From the NCBI RefSeq assembly GCF_000283655.1, contig NC_016622.1:1066501-1130500 (forward strand): a DNA stretch of 64,000 nucleotides, read 5' to 3'. The DNA comes from Azospirillum lipoferum 4B. Its GTDB lineage: Bacteria > Pseudomonadota > Alphaproteobacteria > Azospirillales > Azospirillaceae. The position numbers and the translations under genes were made by a program. The notes beneath the pieces are model-generated. The model was not told the origin of the DNA and did not search any database. It worked only from the letters and a program-made list of their open reading frames with translations. Positions 40,224-48,782 of the stretch are shown here, piece by piece (the first letter of the stretch is position 1; every line of letters starts with the position of its first letter).

Positions 40224-40242
40224 CACCGTGGGCAGCGTACAT
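40207..40242 (-). CDS. Putative 11-residue leader peptide of ornithine decarboxylase
   Basis: The minus-strand ORF ATG 40242 to TAA 40207 encodes MYAAHGGAVRR. It is preceded by GGGAGG (40253-40248) with a spacing of 5 bases, the best kind of Shine-Dalgarno in this window. It ends with Arg-Arg-stop and uses the rare AGA codon. It lies 227 bases upstream of the decarboxylase start. Its codons 7-10 form one arm of an antiterminator. Arginine and ornithine metabolism are linked, so stalling on the Arg codons or on polyamine at the stop codon is a reasonable guess. The peptide is an inference from sequence. Confidence 0.55.
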   Translation of the reverse strand: MYAAHGGAVRR

Positions 40243-40418
40243 ACTGACCTCCCTCTCGGGACCGACCCACTGGAATGGCCGGTTCTTCCAAAAAGGACGC
40301 GGTACGTCGTAGCATAACCACAGAGGGCCATAGGCACGTGCGGGTGCGTCGTGCCAATTGATTTACGCTAATCCGGCGGCGATTCAAGTGAAATTTTTGG
40401 GGCGCGAATAAGGCGGAG

Positions 40419-40982
40419 TCAGGCCGCGTCCACCGTCGCCGGTTCGAACAGGGGGAAGCGTGCGGCGATGGTGTCGCCGGTCGGGCTGGCGATCCAGCCG
40501 TCCGGCCGCGTAAAGAAGCGGATGGTGGTGAAGCGGGGGCGCGGCCCCATGTCGAACCAGTGCGGCGTGCCGGCGGGGATGCTCAGCAGGTCACCCGCCT
40601 CGCACACCACGCGCAAGACCCTGCGGTCGAGATGGATGTAGAAGGCGCCGGCCCCTTCGACGAAGAATCGCGCCTCGTCCTCGTCATGGGTGTGCTCGTC
40701 CAGGAATTTGGCGCGCAGGGCTGCCACGCCCTCGGTTGCCGGCGTGACCCGCACCACGTCGACGGCGCGGAAGCGGCGCGCCGCCTTCAACGCCTCGACC
40801 GGCTGGGCGTAGGCCGCCAGCACCGCCTCGCCGTCGGCGGAGGCGGGCAGGGGGGTGTCGGCAGTCCAGCGTTCGAACATGATGCCGACATGGGCCAGAT
40901 GCCCGGCCATCAAATCAGGGTCGGACGTGCTCAATTCCGGCCGCCGGGCGTCGTTCTCCAGATAGACGGTCAGGTGACTCAA
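40419..40982 (-). CDS. mtnD: Acireductone dioxygenase
   Basis: This cupin enzyme of about 187 residues oxidises acireductone in the methionine salvage pathway, which recycles methylthioadenosine from polyamine synthesis. The four metal ligands are present at the family spacing: His97, His99 and Glu103 in DEHTHDEDEARF, and His141 in GTPHWFDMG. The Fe form gives the methionine precursor, the Ni form a side reaction. The start is probably TTG at 40982, giving MSHLTVYLEND, with AGGAG 8 bases upstream; a GTG 4 codons earlier overlaps that ribosome site. No other mtn gene is in the window. It lies just upstream of the decarboxylase leader on the same strand. Confidence 0.93.
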   Translation of the reverse strand: MSHLTVYLENDARRPELSTSDPDLMAGHLAHVGIMFERWTADTPLPASADGEAVLAAYAQPVEALKAARRFRAVDVVRVTPATEGVAALRAKFLDEHTHDEDEARFFVEGAGAFYIHLDRRVLRVVCEAGDLLSIPAGTPHWFDMGPRPRFTTIRFFTRPDGWIASPTGDTIAARFPLFEPATVDAA

Positions 40983-41077
40983 TGCGCTCACTCCTGCCGA
41001 ACCGACATACACAGCCTGAAGCGATGCCGGTCCCGACGCAATAAGCGGAACTGCAAGCGCGACCCTTCGCCGCGCGA

Positions 41078-42298
41078 TCAGCGGCTGCGTTGGAGCGCCG
41101 CGGTCACTGCGACCGCTATGACCAGCAGCAGCCCGACGAAGGCCGCCACCCCGGTCCAGCCGTGATCGTGCCAGAACAGCCCGCCCAGCGTGCCGGCCAG
41201 CGTGGAACCCAGATAATAACAGAACAGATAGATGGACGAGGCCTGCCCGCGCGCCACCGTGGCCCGGCGGCCGATCCAGGCCGACACGATGGAATGGGCG
41301 CCGAAGAAGGCGAAGGTGAACAGGGCGATTCCGGGGGCGATGGCGAACAGGCTGTCGAATTCCAGCAGGACCAGCCCGCCCACCATCAGCGCCACCGCCG
41401 TCGCCAGGGTGCGGTTCGACCCGAAGCGGCCCGACCAGCCGCCGAACAGCGGCGAACTGACGACGCCGAAGCTGTAGACCAGGAACACCGCGCCGACCAC
41501 CGCCGGCCGCAGTTCGAACGGCGGCTCGCTGAGGCGGAAGCCGATGTAGTTGAAGACGGTGACGAAGCCGCCCATCAGCAGGAAGCCGAGCGAGAACAGC
41601 CCGAGCAGGGCCGGATCGGTCAGCAGCCCGCGCCAGGCCCGCACCAACGCCTTCAGCCCGGCGGCGCGGCGGACGAAATGGCGCGACGGCGGCAGGGCCA
41701 ACCAGACGGTGACCGCTGCGGCCACCGCCAGCGCGCCCACCACCCCGACCGCCAGCCTCCAGGTGCCGAGATCGGTGACGATGGCGGTCAGGACGCGGCC
41801 GGACATGCCGCCGATGGCGGTTCCGCCGATATAGAGCCCCATGGCGACGCCGGCCGATTTCGGATCGACCTCTTCGGAGACATAGGCCATGGCGACGGCG
41901 GGCAGTCCGCTCAGCGCCAGCCCTTCCAGCGCCCGCACCGCCAGGAAGCCGTGCCAGTCCGGCATCAGCGCGCCGACGATGCCCAGCAGCCCGGCGGCGA
42001 GCAGGGCCGCCACCATCACCGGCTTGCGCCCGATCCCGTCGGAGATGGCGCCCGCCACCAGAAGCGCGCCCGCCAGCAGGCCGGTGGTCAGCGACAGCGA
42101 CAGGCTGGATTCCGCCGGCGTCACCCCGAACTCGCGCACGAAGTCGGGCAGCAGCGGCTGGACGCAATAGAGGGTCGCGAAGGTGGAGAAGCCGGCGACG
42201 AACAGGATGCGGCTGGCGCGGCGATAGGCGGGGGTGCCGGCCTGCAGGTAGCCGGTTTCCGCATCGGCCTGGGCACCGGTCTCGATCTCGTCGCGCAC
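41078..42298 (-). CDS. MFS transporter (YnfM/AraJ-like, 12 helices)
   Basis: This membrane protein of about 406 residues has the major facilitator pattern. The first helices are ILFVAGFSTFATLYCVQPLLP. The loop 2-3 motif is GAISDGIGRKPVMVAALL. There are about twelve hydrophobic helices in all, with a long central loop near PSRHFVRRAAGLKAL. It fits the drug or sugar efflux subfamily of YnfM. The substrate is unknown. I chose GTG at 42298, with TGGAGCC 8 bases upstream, as the start. The open frame goes on to 42403 but that part is not family-like. It precedes mtnD by 95 bases and may or may not be co-transcribed. Confidence 0.88.
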   Translation of the reverse strand: MRDEIETGAQADAETGYLQAGTPAYRRASRILFVAGFSTFATLYCVQPLLPDFVREFGVTPAESSLSLSLTTGLLAGALLVAGAISDGIGRKPVMVAALLAAGLLGIVGALMPDWHGFLAVRALEGLALSGLPAVAMAYVSEEVDPKSAGVAMGLYIGGTAIGGMSGRVLTAIVTDLGTWRLAVGVVGALAVAAAVTVWLALPPSRHFVRRAAGLKALVRAWRGLLTDPALLGLFSLGFLLMGGFVTVFNYIGFRLSEPPFELRPAVVGAVFLVYSFGVVSSPLFGGWSGRFGSNRTLATAVALMVGGLVLLEFDSLFAIAPGIALFTFAFFGAHSIVSAWIGRRATVARGQASSIYLFCYYLGSTLAGTLGGLFWHDHGWTGVAAFVGLLLVIAVAVTAALQRSR

Positions 42299-42464
42299 GC
42301 GCTGGGCTCCATGGTCGCTGCTCGCGCCGGCTGCTGCAGCGCAGCAGCGACATTGCCCTGTAGGGCACCTCCCTTCCAACAGCCACCGCGGCGCAGCGGC
42401 CATGCCGTTCGTGCAGGTCCTTATCAGGAGCGGTTCCGCCGCGCAGGGGAATCGGGTGAACGGT

Positions 42465-42665
42465 TCATGAGATGATGAGGCCGATCAGGAGGTCATCGTC
42501 TCAAGCGGCGAGCTTTCTTCGGACGCGCAGAGAGTCCTTTCCCGGTGCTCTTCTGCGCAGGCTCTGGGCCATGTGCTTCATGGCGGTGACGTTGGCGGGG
42601 GCGCAGGTCAGGGCGGCGACCCGGGTCGCATCGATTCGGAACTCCGACACGTTGTCACGCACTCC
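42465..42665 (-). pseudogene. C-terminal remnant of an ISAs1-like transposase
   Basis: The minus strand encodes VRDNVSEFRID, APANVTAMKHMAQSLRR and APGKDSLRVRRKLAA, then a stop codon (TGA where Trp is expected), then DDDLLIGLIIS and a final stop. This is the usual end of ISAs1-family transposases (NMALVRHxALNLLR, RSLKxRRKxAAWDxxFL). Only about 65 codons remain, with one nonsense change and no N-terminal catalytic DDE part. Terminal inverted repeats were not found. I read it as a decayed insertion sequence. Confidence 0.6.
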
Positions 42666-42850
42666 TTCACCCGATTGCCCTGTTGCGGGAGAGGGAGGCT
42701 CTTGACCCGACGGGTTGCCCGATGCTATCCGCCCCTCTTGATCTTGCGGAGCCATCCGTCCGGGGAGCCGGCCGGCTGGGTTCCGTTCGACCCGCGCCGC
42801 CATCCGGGCTGTGCGCGACGCCGCCACCGCAAGGACGCCACCGCAGCGCC

Positions 42851-43495
42851 ATGAGCGATATTTTCCGCGAAGTCGACGAGGATCTGCGCCGGGACCGCGC
42901 GGAGCACCTTTTCAAGAAGTATGGCGGCGCCATGATCGCCGCCGTCGTCCTGATCGTCGCTGGCACCGGCGGCTACAGCTTCTGGCGCCACTGGCAGGCG
43001 CAGAAGAAGGAAGAACAGACCGCGGCCCTGGTCACCGCCATCGCGCAGAGCGCGCAGGGGCCGGAGAAGGGGGTGGAGGCGCTGGCCGCCTTCGCCGGCT
43101 CCGCCAACCCCAGCCTCGCCGCCATCGCCCAGTTCAATGCCGCTGCCCTGATGATCCGCCAGGGCAAGCCGGCGGAGGCCGCGACCGTCTATGACGGCAT
43201 CGCCGGCAACGGCTCCGTCCCCGCCGAATACCGCGACCTCGCCACCCTGCTGGCGGTGATGCAGCGCACCGACGGCGGCGACCCAGCGCAGCTGACGGCG
43301 AAGCTGCAGCCGCTGACCGCCGACGGCAGCCCCTGGCGCTTCACGGCGCGCGAGCTGACGGCGGTGCTGGCGGTGCGTGCCGGCGACACGGAAAAGGCCC
43401 GCACGCTCTTCAAGCAGCTGGCGGACGACCAACAGGCTCCGTCGGGCGTGCGCAGCCGCGCCGCCGATCTCGCCTCCCTCTACGGCAAGGGCTGA
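42851..43495 (+). CDS. TPR-like membrane protein (YfgM/TPR_21 family)
   Basis: This 214-residue protein has a cytoplasmic N-terminus MSDIFREVDEDLRRDRAEHLF, one membrane helix (AMIAAVVLIVAGTGGYSFW) and a periplasmic helical TPR-like domain of about 160 residues. This is the YfgM type, an ancillary SecYEG and chaperone partner found just upstream of bamB and der in many proteobacteria. The same three-gene order is seen here. ATG at 42851 was chosen by the conserved MSDIFREVDEDL start; the longer open frame upstream is not supported. It ends 9 bases before bamB. Confidence 0.9.
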   Translation: MSDIFREVDEDLRRDRAEHLFKKYGGAMIAAVVLIVAGTGGYSFWRHWQAQKKEEQTAALVTAIAQSAQGPEKGVEALAAFAGSANPSLAAIAQFNAAALMIRQGKPAEAATVYDGIAGNGSVPAEYRDLATLLAVMQRTDGGDPAQLTAKLQPLTADGSPWRFTARELTAVLAVRAGDTEKARTLFKQLADDQQAPSGVRSRAADLASLYGKG

Positions 43496-43504
43496 CCCAA
43501 GGCC

Positions 43505-44887
43505 ATGACGACCCAACAGGCGAACTCCCGCAAGACGGCGGGCACCAAGTCCCGCAACATCCGCCGCACCGCGCTGCTGTCCGCGTCGCTGCTTGCCGTG
43601 TTCCTCGGCGGGTGCGACACGATCGACAGCTGGATGGGCAAGACGCCCGATCCGCCGCTGCCCGGCAAGCGCGTCGCCGTCCTGCAGCGCGAGCGCAAGG
43701 TGGAGCCGGATGCGCAGCTGGCCGCCGTTGCCGTCACCGTGCCCCCGGCGGTCGCCAACGCCGCCTGGGCGCAGCCGGGCGGCACGCCGGATCATGTCGT
43801 CGGCAATCTCGCCCTGTCGGCCAATCCGTCCGATGCATGGCGCGCCGACATCGGTTCGGGGTCCAGCAGCTCGCGTGCGCTGCTCGGCACGCCGGTGATC
43901 GCCGATGGGCGCATCTTCGCCATGGACGCCGATTCGCATGTCTCAGCCCTGAACGAGCGCAGCGGCCAGTCGCTGTGGCGCGTCGACACCCGGCCGGAGA
44001 ACGAGCGCGGCGGCGCCACCGGCGGCGGCGTCGCCTATGCCGACGGTCGCGTCTATGCCGCCACCGGCTTCGCCGAAGTGCTGTCGCTCGATGCCGGCAG
44101 CGGCAAGGTTCTGTGGCGCAAGCGCATCGCCGGCCCGGTTCGCGGCGCCCCGACCGTCGCCGGTGGACGCGTGATGGTCATCACGCTCGACAACCAGACC
44201 ATCGCGCTGTCGACGGACGACGGTTCCGTACAGTGGTCGCACCAGGGCATCCTGGAGACAGCCGGCCTGCTCGGCGCCGCCAGCCCGGCCGTCACCGGCA
44301 CGCTGGTCGTCGCCCCCTATTCCTCGGGCGAGCTGTTCGGCCTGCGTCCGGAAAACGGCCGCGTCGCCTGGCAGGAGAGCCTCGCCGCCATCCGCCGCAC
44401 CGGCCAGCTCAGCAATCTGGCCGACATCCGCGGCCTGCCGGTGGTCGACCGCGGCACCGTCTACGCCATCGGCCATTCCGGCCGCATGGTCGCCGTCGAC
44501 GAGCGCATCGGCGCCCGGATCTGGGAAACCGAGATCGGCGGCGTCAACACCCCGTGGCTGGCCGGCGACTATCTGTTCACCGTCACCAACGACCAGGAAG
44601 TCGTCGCGGTGGCCCGCCAGAACGGCAAGATCCGTTGGGTGTCGCCGCTCGCCCGCTTCAAGGATCCCGAAGACAAGACCGGCCCGATCGTCTGGTCCGG
44701 TCCGGTGATGGCGGGCAACCGTCTGTGGGTCGCCGGGTCGAACGGCCAGCTGCTGGGCTTGTCGCCCTCGGATGGCAAGGTGGAGGTGACGCGGTCGCTG
44801 CCCACCGGTTCCTACTTGTCTCCGGTCGTTGCCAACAACACTCTTTATGTGCTGTGCGACAACGGAACGCTGGTCGCGTTCCGCTGA
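43505..44887 (+). CDS. bamB: Outer membrane protein assembly factor BamB
   Basis: This 460-residue lipoprotein (lipobox FLGGC) folds as a beta-propeller of PQQ-like repeats. Typical blades are DADSHVSALNERSGQSLWR, LSLDAGSGKVLWRK and VAVDERIGARIWETEIGG. It is part of the BAM complex that inserts outer-membrane beta-barrels. The 35-residue basic stretch before the lipid Cys is longer than usual, and the start could be a little later. It is coupled with the YfgM-like gene and precedes der by 41 bases. Confidence 0.93.
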   Translation: MTTQQANSRKTAGTKSRNIRRTALLSASLLAVFLGGCDTIDSWMGKTPDPPLPGKRVAVLQRERKVEPDAQLAAVAVTVPPAVANAAWAQPGGTPDHVVGNLALSANPSDAWRADIGSGSSSSRALLGTPVIADGRIFAMDADSHVSALNERSGQSLWRVDTRPENERGGATGGGVAYADGRVYAATGFAEVLSLDAGSGKVLWRKRIAGPVRGAPTVAGGRVMVITLDNQTIALSTDDGSVQWSHQGILETAGLLGAASPAVTGTLVVAPYSSGELFGLRPENGRVAWQESLAAIRRTGQLSNLADIRGLPVVDRGTVYAIGHSGRMVAVDERIGARIWETEIGGVNTPWLAGDYLFTVTNDQEVVAVARQNGKIRWVSPLARFKDPEDKTGPIVWSGPVMAGNRLWVAGSNGQLLGLSPSDGKVEVTRSLPTGSYLSPVVANNTLYVLCDNGTLVAFR

Positions 44888-44928
44888 TCGCGGATTTCCT
44901 CCGTCTGTTGTGAAAGGCCTTTGGCCCC

Positions 44929-46323
44929 ATGTCGTTCACCGTGGTCCTCGTCGGTCGGCCGAATGTCGGCAAATCGACCCTCTTCAACCGTCTGGCCGGC
45001 AAGAAGCTGGCCCTGGTGGACGATACGCCGGGCGTCACCCGTGACTGGCGCTCGGCCCCGGCCCATGTCGGCGGCCTGTCCTTCACGGTGGTCGATACCG
45101 CCGGCCTGGAAGATGTGACCGACGACAGCCTGGAGGCGCGCATGCGCCGCCAGACCGAGCAGGCGCTCGCCCGCGCCGACGTCGCGCTGTTCATCATCGA
45201 CGCCCGCGCCGGCATCACGCCGCTGGACCGCCATTTCGCCAACCTGCTGCGCCGGGGTAAGACTCCGGTGCTGCTGGTCGCCAACAAGACCGAGGGCAAG
45301 GCCAGCCAGCCCGGCATGTTCGAGTCCTACGAACTCGGCCTGGGCGATCCGATTCCGCTGTCCGCCGAGCATGGCGAGGGCATGGCCGATCTGGTCGAGG
45401 CGCTGCTGCCCTACGCCCCGTCCGAGGACGAGCCCAAGGCGGAGGAGGTTGACGACGGCTTCGATCCCAGCATCCCCATCGGCGACCAGCCGGAGCCGGA
45501 GGAGGATCGCAGCAAGCCGATCCAGATCGCCATCGTCGGCCGCCCCAATGTCGGCAAGTCGACCCTGCTGAACAGCCTGCTCGGCGAGGAGCGCGTGCTG
45601 ACCGGCCCGGAGGCCGGCATGACCCGCGATGCCATCGCCGTCGATTGGGAATGGCGCGATCGCCGTTTCAAGCTGGTCGATACCGCCGGCATGCGCCGCC
45701 GTGCCCGCGTCGACGAGAAGGTCGAAAAGCTGGCGGTTGCGGACAGCCTGCGCGTCATCCGCATGGCGAATGTCGTGGTGCTGGTCGTCGATGCCGGCGC
45801 CATCCTGGACAAGCAGGATTTGACCATCGCCCGGCTGGTGATCTCCGAGGGCCGTGCCCTGGTGATCGCCGTCAACAAGTGGGACACGGTCGACGACCGC
45901 GCCATGGCCCTGCGTCAGGTCGAGGACAAGCTGGAAGCCTCGCTCGGCTACATCAAGGGCGTGAAGGTCGTCACCATCTCCGCGCTGAAGGGCCACAAGC
46001 TCGACACGCTGCTGGACGGGGTGCTGGAGACCTACACCGTCTGGAACCGCCGCATCCCGACGGCGCAGCTGAACCGCTGGATCGAAGGTGTGCTGGATCA
46101 CCATCCGCCGCCCCTGGTGGAAGGCCGCCGGGTGAAGATCCGCTATGTCACCCAGGTGAAGTCCCGCCCGCCGACCTTCGCCCTGTTCGTCAACAAGCCG
46201 CTGGACCTGCCGGAAAGCTACCAGCGCTATCTGACCGGCCATCTGCGCGAGAGCTTCGACATGCCCGGCGTGCCGGTGCGGCTGCTGCTGCGCAAGGGCA
46301 AGAATCCGTACGCGGAGGATTGA
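44929..46323 (+). CDS. der: Ribosome biogenesis GTPase Der (EngA)
   Basis: This 464-residue protein has two tandem GTPase domains. G1 motif GRPNVGKST is at residues 9-17 and again near 203-211. G3 is DTAG in both, and G4 is NKTE in the first and NKWD in the second. A KH-like C-terminal domain ends it ([19 protein letters not shown]). It acts in assembly of the 50S subunit. Length is normal. The acidic linker [14 protein letters not shown] between the domains is typical of alphaproteobacteria. Confidence 0.97.
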   Translation: MSFTVVLVGRPNVGKSTLFNRLAGKKLALVDDTPGVTRDWRSAPAHVGGLSFTVVDTAGLEDVTDDSLEARMRRQTEQALARADVALFIIDARAGITPLDRHFANLLRRGKTPVLLVANKTEGKASQPGMFESYELGLGDPIPLSAEHGEGMADLVEALLPYAPSEDEPKAEEVDDGFDPSIPIGDQPEPEEDRSKPIQIAIVGRPNVGKSTLLNSLLGEERVLTGPEAGMTRDAIAVDWEWRDRRFKLVDTAGMRRRARVDEKVEKLAVADSLRVIRMANVVVLVVDAGAILDKQDLTIARLVISEGRALVIAVNKWDTVDDRAMALRQVEDKLEASLGYIKGVKVVTISALKGHKLDTLLDGVLETYTVWNRRIPTAQLNRWIEGVLDHHPPPLVEGRRVKIRYVTQVKSRPPTFALFVNKPLDLPESYQRYLTGHLRESFDMPGVPVRLLLRKGKNPYAED

Positions 46324-46520
46324 GGGGGGCAGGGGGCGCCGGCTTACCGTGCCCCCATTCTCCCCATTCTCCCCATGCTTCGCATGGGTTCGCTCCTGCC
46401 TGAGTTGGTCCCCTTTTCCCGGACAGATTTGCGGCTTGGACAAGCTTGGTTCAGGTCCGCGTGATGCCGCCAGTCCGATCCGGTCCGATGGGCCTTGTTC
46501 GGCCTCGTTCGAGATTATGC

Positions 46521-46565
46521 CGCCGAGCGCCGAGCGCCGAGCGCCGAGCGCCGAGTGCCGAGTGC
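46521..46565. repeat. Heptanucleotide tandem repeat (CGCCGAG)n
   Basis: Five perfect CGCCGAG units at 46521-46555, then TGCCGAG and a partial TGC. Seven is not a multiple of three, so a change in number would shift any frame through it. On the minus strand it starts at the end of the transposase remnant (RPHSALG). Confidence 0.85.
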
Positions 46566-46790
46566 GGGCGGGCGGCGTTGTAACAATCGATCCAACGGCG
46601 GCGCCCCTCCATCGACATCCGAATGCCGGCCGACAGGCGCGGACGCTCCGGCTCGCTCATCTCCCGGCTCCGGTCGACGCTGATCGACGGAGGCCTTGCG
46701 CAAGAAAGTCGCGTTCCACGACCAACCGGCCGATCACCGCGTGCAGCTTTCCCACCTCGCCAACGTCACGGCAGACGGCTTTTTGAGAAT
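46521..46790 (-). pseudogene. Internally deleted IS3-family transposase remnant (OrfA end and OrfB fragments)
   Basis: The minus strand has VGKLHAVIGRLVVERDFLAQ, the usual C-terminus of IS3 OrfA. It is followed, with an ATGA overlap at 46657-46660, by EPERPRLSAG, an OrfB N-terminal motif. Then SMEGRRRWID and CYNAARPHSALG follow, which are normally about 150 residues further on (SMDGRGR and YNxxRPHSALG). The central DDE part is deleted. No inverted repeats were identified. It lies directly upstream of the iron operon. Confidence 0.65.
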
Positions 46791-46798
46791 TATTCGCA
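46784..46798. promoter_or_regulatory. Fur-like box upstream of the PepSY reductase operon
   Basis: TGAGAATTATTCGCA is a 7-1-7 palindrome with one mismatch. It matches the perfect palindrome TGCGAATCATTCGCA before fecI at 13 of 15 positions. It lies 73 bases upstream of the first gene of the iron operon. Confidence 0.6.
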
Positions 46799-46871
46799 CT
46801 CGACCGTGAGGCGATGGCCCAGTTCGTTCGTCTCAAGAGTCGGAGCGGCCGTTTCTGCGGAAGAGGATGAG

Positions 46872-48008
46872 ATGAGCGTTGGCAAGTCGCGCACGCGGCT
46901 GTGGTTCCTGTGGCACTCCTGGCTGGCGATGCCGATCTGGGCCTTCCTGTTCTTCGTCTGCCTGACCGGGACAATCGCCGTGGTCAGCACGGAGATCATG
47001 TGGCTGGTCAATCCCGCGATGCGAGCTTCGGGCGGGGGAGAGCCGCTGCCGGCCAGCGCACTGATTGCCGCCGCGGAAGCCGCGGCGCCGGGCGGCCGGG
47101 CGAATTCGCTGGATTGGGGCGGCTCCCACATGGCGGTCGGCGTGCAGATGGCGATGCCCGACGGAACCTTCGCCACCGCCTGGGTGAATCCCGTCAGCGG
47201 CGCGGTGCAGGGCATGTCCGCCGGCAACTCGTTCCGCATGTTCTTCCGCGCGCTGCACGGCTGGCTGCTGACCTTCCCCGTGGGCTGGTATCTGGTGACT
47301 CTCCTGGCGATACCGCTCCTCGGCTCGCTGATCACCGGGCTGGTGGTCTACAAGCGGTTCTGGAAGTCCTTCTACCAGCCGCGCATCCGCTGGCGGCAGG
47401 CGCCGCGGGTGATGTGGGGCGATCTGCACCGGGTCGCCGGAACCTGGTCGATCTGGTTCATCGCCGTCATTTCCGTCACCAGCCTGTGGTTCCTGATCTA
47501 CATGATGCTGTTCCATCTCGGGATGGGGCTCGGCGGCGGGAAGCCGCCGGTGCTGCTGGCGCGCGACCGGATCCCGGTTGCGGCGACGGCGCCGAAACCG
47601 GATGTGGACGCAATCCTGTCTGCCGCCGCCGCCGCCTTGCCCGACATGAGGGTGCGGTTTCTCTGGCTGCCCGGCACAGCCTACGATCCGGCGACGGTGG
47701 GCGGCTCCAGCGGGCAGGTGCCGCTGCTTCCCGACTATGTCCGGGTGGATCCCTTCACCGCCGAGGTGATCGCCATCGAGGGCGGAACGGGCGGCGGCTC
47801 CGCCATCGAGCTGACCCGCACCATCATGCGCGCCCTGCACACCGGCGATTTCGGCGGCCTGCCGGTCAAGCTGGTCTGGTTCGCCTTCGGCCTGCTGATG
47901 ACCACGCTGGTCTTCAGCGGAATGCTGATCTGGATGAAGCGGACCGCCCGCGCCACGGTCGAGGCGGTGCGGAGCCTGCGCATGGCGGAGGGATCGTCCA
48001 ATGCCTAG
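46872..48008 (+). CDS. PepSY-domain membrane protein, FpvG-like ferrisiderophore reductase
   Basis: This 378-residue inner membrane protein has four helices: AMPIWAFLFFVCLTGTIAVV, WYLVTLLAIPLLGSLITGLV, IWFIAVISVTSLWFLIYMML and VWFAFGLLMTTLVFSGMLIW. Periplasmic PepSY parts lie between them. Conserved His occur at the membrane edges (His15 in WHSW, LHGW, DLHRVAG, LHTG), as in haem-binding PepSY-TM reductases. In Pseudomonas aeruginosa, FpvG reduces iron in ferripyoverdine. It is the first of eight genes in the same order as fpvGHJK-fpvCDEF. ATG at 46872 follows GGAAGAGG. A Fur-like box lies upstream. The stop overlaps the next gene. Confidence 0.85.
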   Translation: MSVGKSRTRLWFLWHSWLAMPIWAFLFFVCLTGTIAVVSTEIMWLVNPAMRASGGGEPLPASALIAAAEAAAPGGRANSLDWGGSHMAVGVQMAMPDGTFATAWVNPVSGAVQGMSAGNSFRMFFRALHGWLLTFPVGWYLVTLLAIPLLGSLITGLVVYKRFWKSFYQPRIRWRQAPRVMWGDLHRVAGTWSIWFIAVISVTSLWFLIYMMLFHLGMGLGGGKPPVLLARDRIPVAATAPKPDVDAILSAAAAALPDMRVRFLWLPGTAYDPATVGGSSGQVPLLPDYVRVDPFTAEVIAIEGGTGGGSAIELTRTIMRALHTGDFGGLPVKLVWFAFGLLMTTLVFSGMLIWMKRTARATVEAVRSLRMAEGSSNA

Positions 48009-48459
48009 GTTCTGGCGACGCGGCCGGTTCCACCTCAGCGCGCTGATGCTGCTGGTGCCGCTGCCCTTCCTGCCCGACTATTTCAGCCCGAAGCCGATCT
48101 TCGTCCCGCCCGAGATCCGGCGCGACCTCGCCGTCGGAGACTTCTCCGTCACGCTGGCCACCTATGACGAGGCGCCGGGCCGGATGCCGACCGGGGAGCG
48201 GATGAAGGCGTACCGGATCCATGTCCGCCCCGCCGACATCGACCGGATTCGCGGGATCTTCCTGCGCGTCGGCAAGCCGCGCAGCCTGCGCACCGCGGGC
48301 ACGCTGGCCTTCGGCAATCCCTACGAGCGCGAGGCCGAGGTGACCGTGCCGGACGAGCTGGCCGGGCGGGAGGAGCTGTGGGTGACCGTCGAGGACTGGA
48401 GCGGCGGGATGCATCAGGCGTCGCTGCCGCTGGGCGAGATTTTCGGAGGAAGGCGATGA
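48001..48459 (+). CDS. FpvH-like membrane-anchored protein
   Basis: This 152-residue protein has one N-terminal membrane helix (LSALMLLVPLPFLPDYF) and a periplasmic beta-rich domain with KPIFVPPEIRRDLAVGDFSV and ELWVTVEDWSGG. On its own I would not recognise it. Its position between the PepSY gene and two small exported proteins matches FpvH of Pseudomonas, which assists the reductase FpvG in the inner membrane. The start overlaps the PepSY stop by 8 bases and the end overlaps the next start (ATGA). Confidence 0.6.
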   Translation: MPRFWRRGRFHLSALMLLVPLPFLPDYFSPKPIFVPPEIRRDLAVGDFSVTLATYDEAPGRMPTGERMKAYRIHVRPADIDRIRGIFLRVGKPRSLRTAGTLAFGNPYEREAEVTVPDELAGREELWVTVEDWSGGMHQASLPLGEIFGGRR

Positions 48460-48773
48460 GGTTCCCGCATGTGTCCGCCCTGGCGGGCCTGGTCACGCTG
48501 TGCGCCGCCGGCATGGCGGAGGCGCATTACCCGATCTGCGAATGCCATATGGTGGAGGGCGACACGGTGCAATGCACCGGCGGATTCTCGGACGGGTCGA
48601 AAGCGCCCGGCGTCGTTCTCGATGTCATCGCCTATGACGAGCAGGTCCTGGTCAAGGGCCGGCTTGGCCCGGATTCCACCCTATCCTTCCCTCGCCCTGC
48701 GCAGGACTTCTACGTCCTGTTCGACGCCGGCCCCGGCCATACGGTCGAGATCGAGCACACGGCCATCAAGTAA
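48456..48773 (+). CDS. FpvJ-like small exported protein
   Basis: This 105-residue protein has a signal peptide (ALAGLVTLCAAGMAEAH). The mature form is about 80 residues, beginning YPICECHMVEGDTVQCTGG, with three Cys (a CxC plus one) and a compact beta-rich body. The function is unknown, but it sits in the position of FpvJ, which interacts with FpvG and the binding proteins in iron release from pyoverdine. GGAGGAAGG precedes ATG at 48456, which overlaps the previous stop. The Cys cluster could bind metal or form a disulfide. Confidence 0.6.
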   Translation: MRFPHVSALAGLVTLCAAGMAEAHYPICECHMVEGDTVQCTGGFSDGSKAPGVVLDVIAYDEQVLVKGRLGPDSTLSFPRPAQDFYVLFDAGPGHTVEIEHTAIK

Positions 48774-48782
48774 GGCAACCCC

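Larger units (their letters stand above)
39981..40418 (-). other. Long untranslated leader region of the ornithine decarboxylase gene
   Basis: This 438-base stretch between acireductone dioxygenase and the decarboxylase has no long gene. On the minus strand it contains an 11-codon ORF (40207-40242), an antiterminator-like pairing and a terminator with U-tract (40134-40164), then about 150 bases of spacer to the decarboxylase start. Upstream, TTGGCA near 40350 could be a -35 element, with no clear -10 partner. Confidence 0.5.
46324..46871. other. Gene-poor region with mobile element remnant and Fur-like box
   Basis: This 548-base region between der and the PepSY gene holds an IS3-type remnant on the minus strand, a heptanucleotide repeat and a Fur-like box. 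The rest (46324-46520) shows no gene. Confidence 0.5.

Noticed and set aside
41090-42475. 461-codon plus-strand open frame opposite the MFS gene
   Set aside because: Gln/Arg/Ala-rich shadow with no membrane helices; the MFS protein on the other strand is clear.
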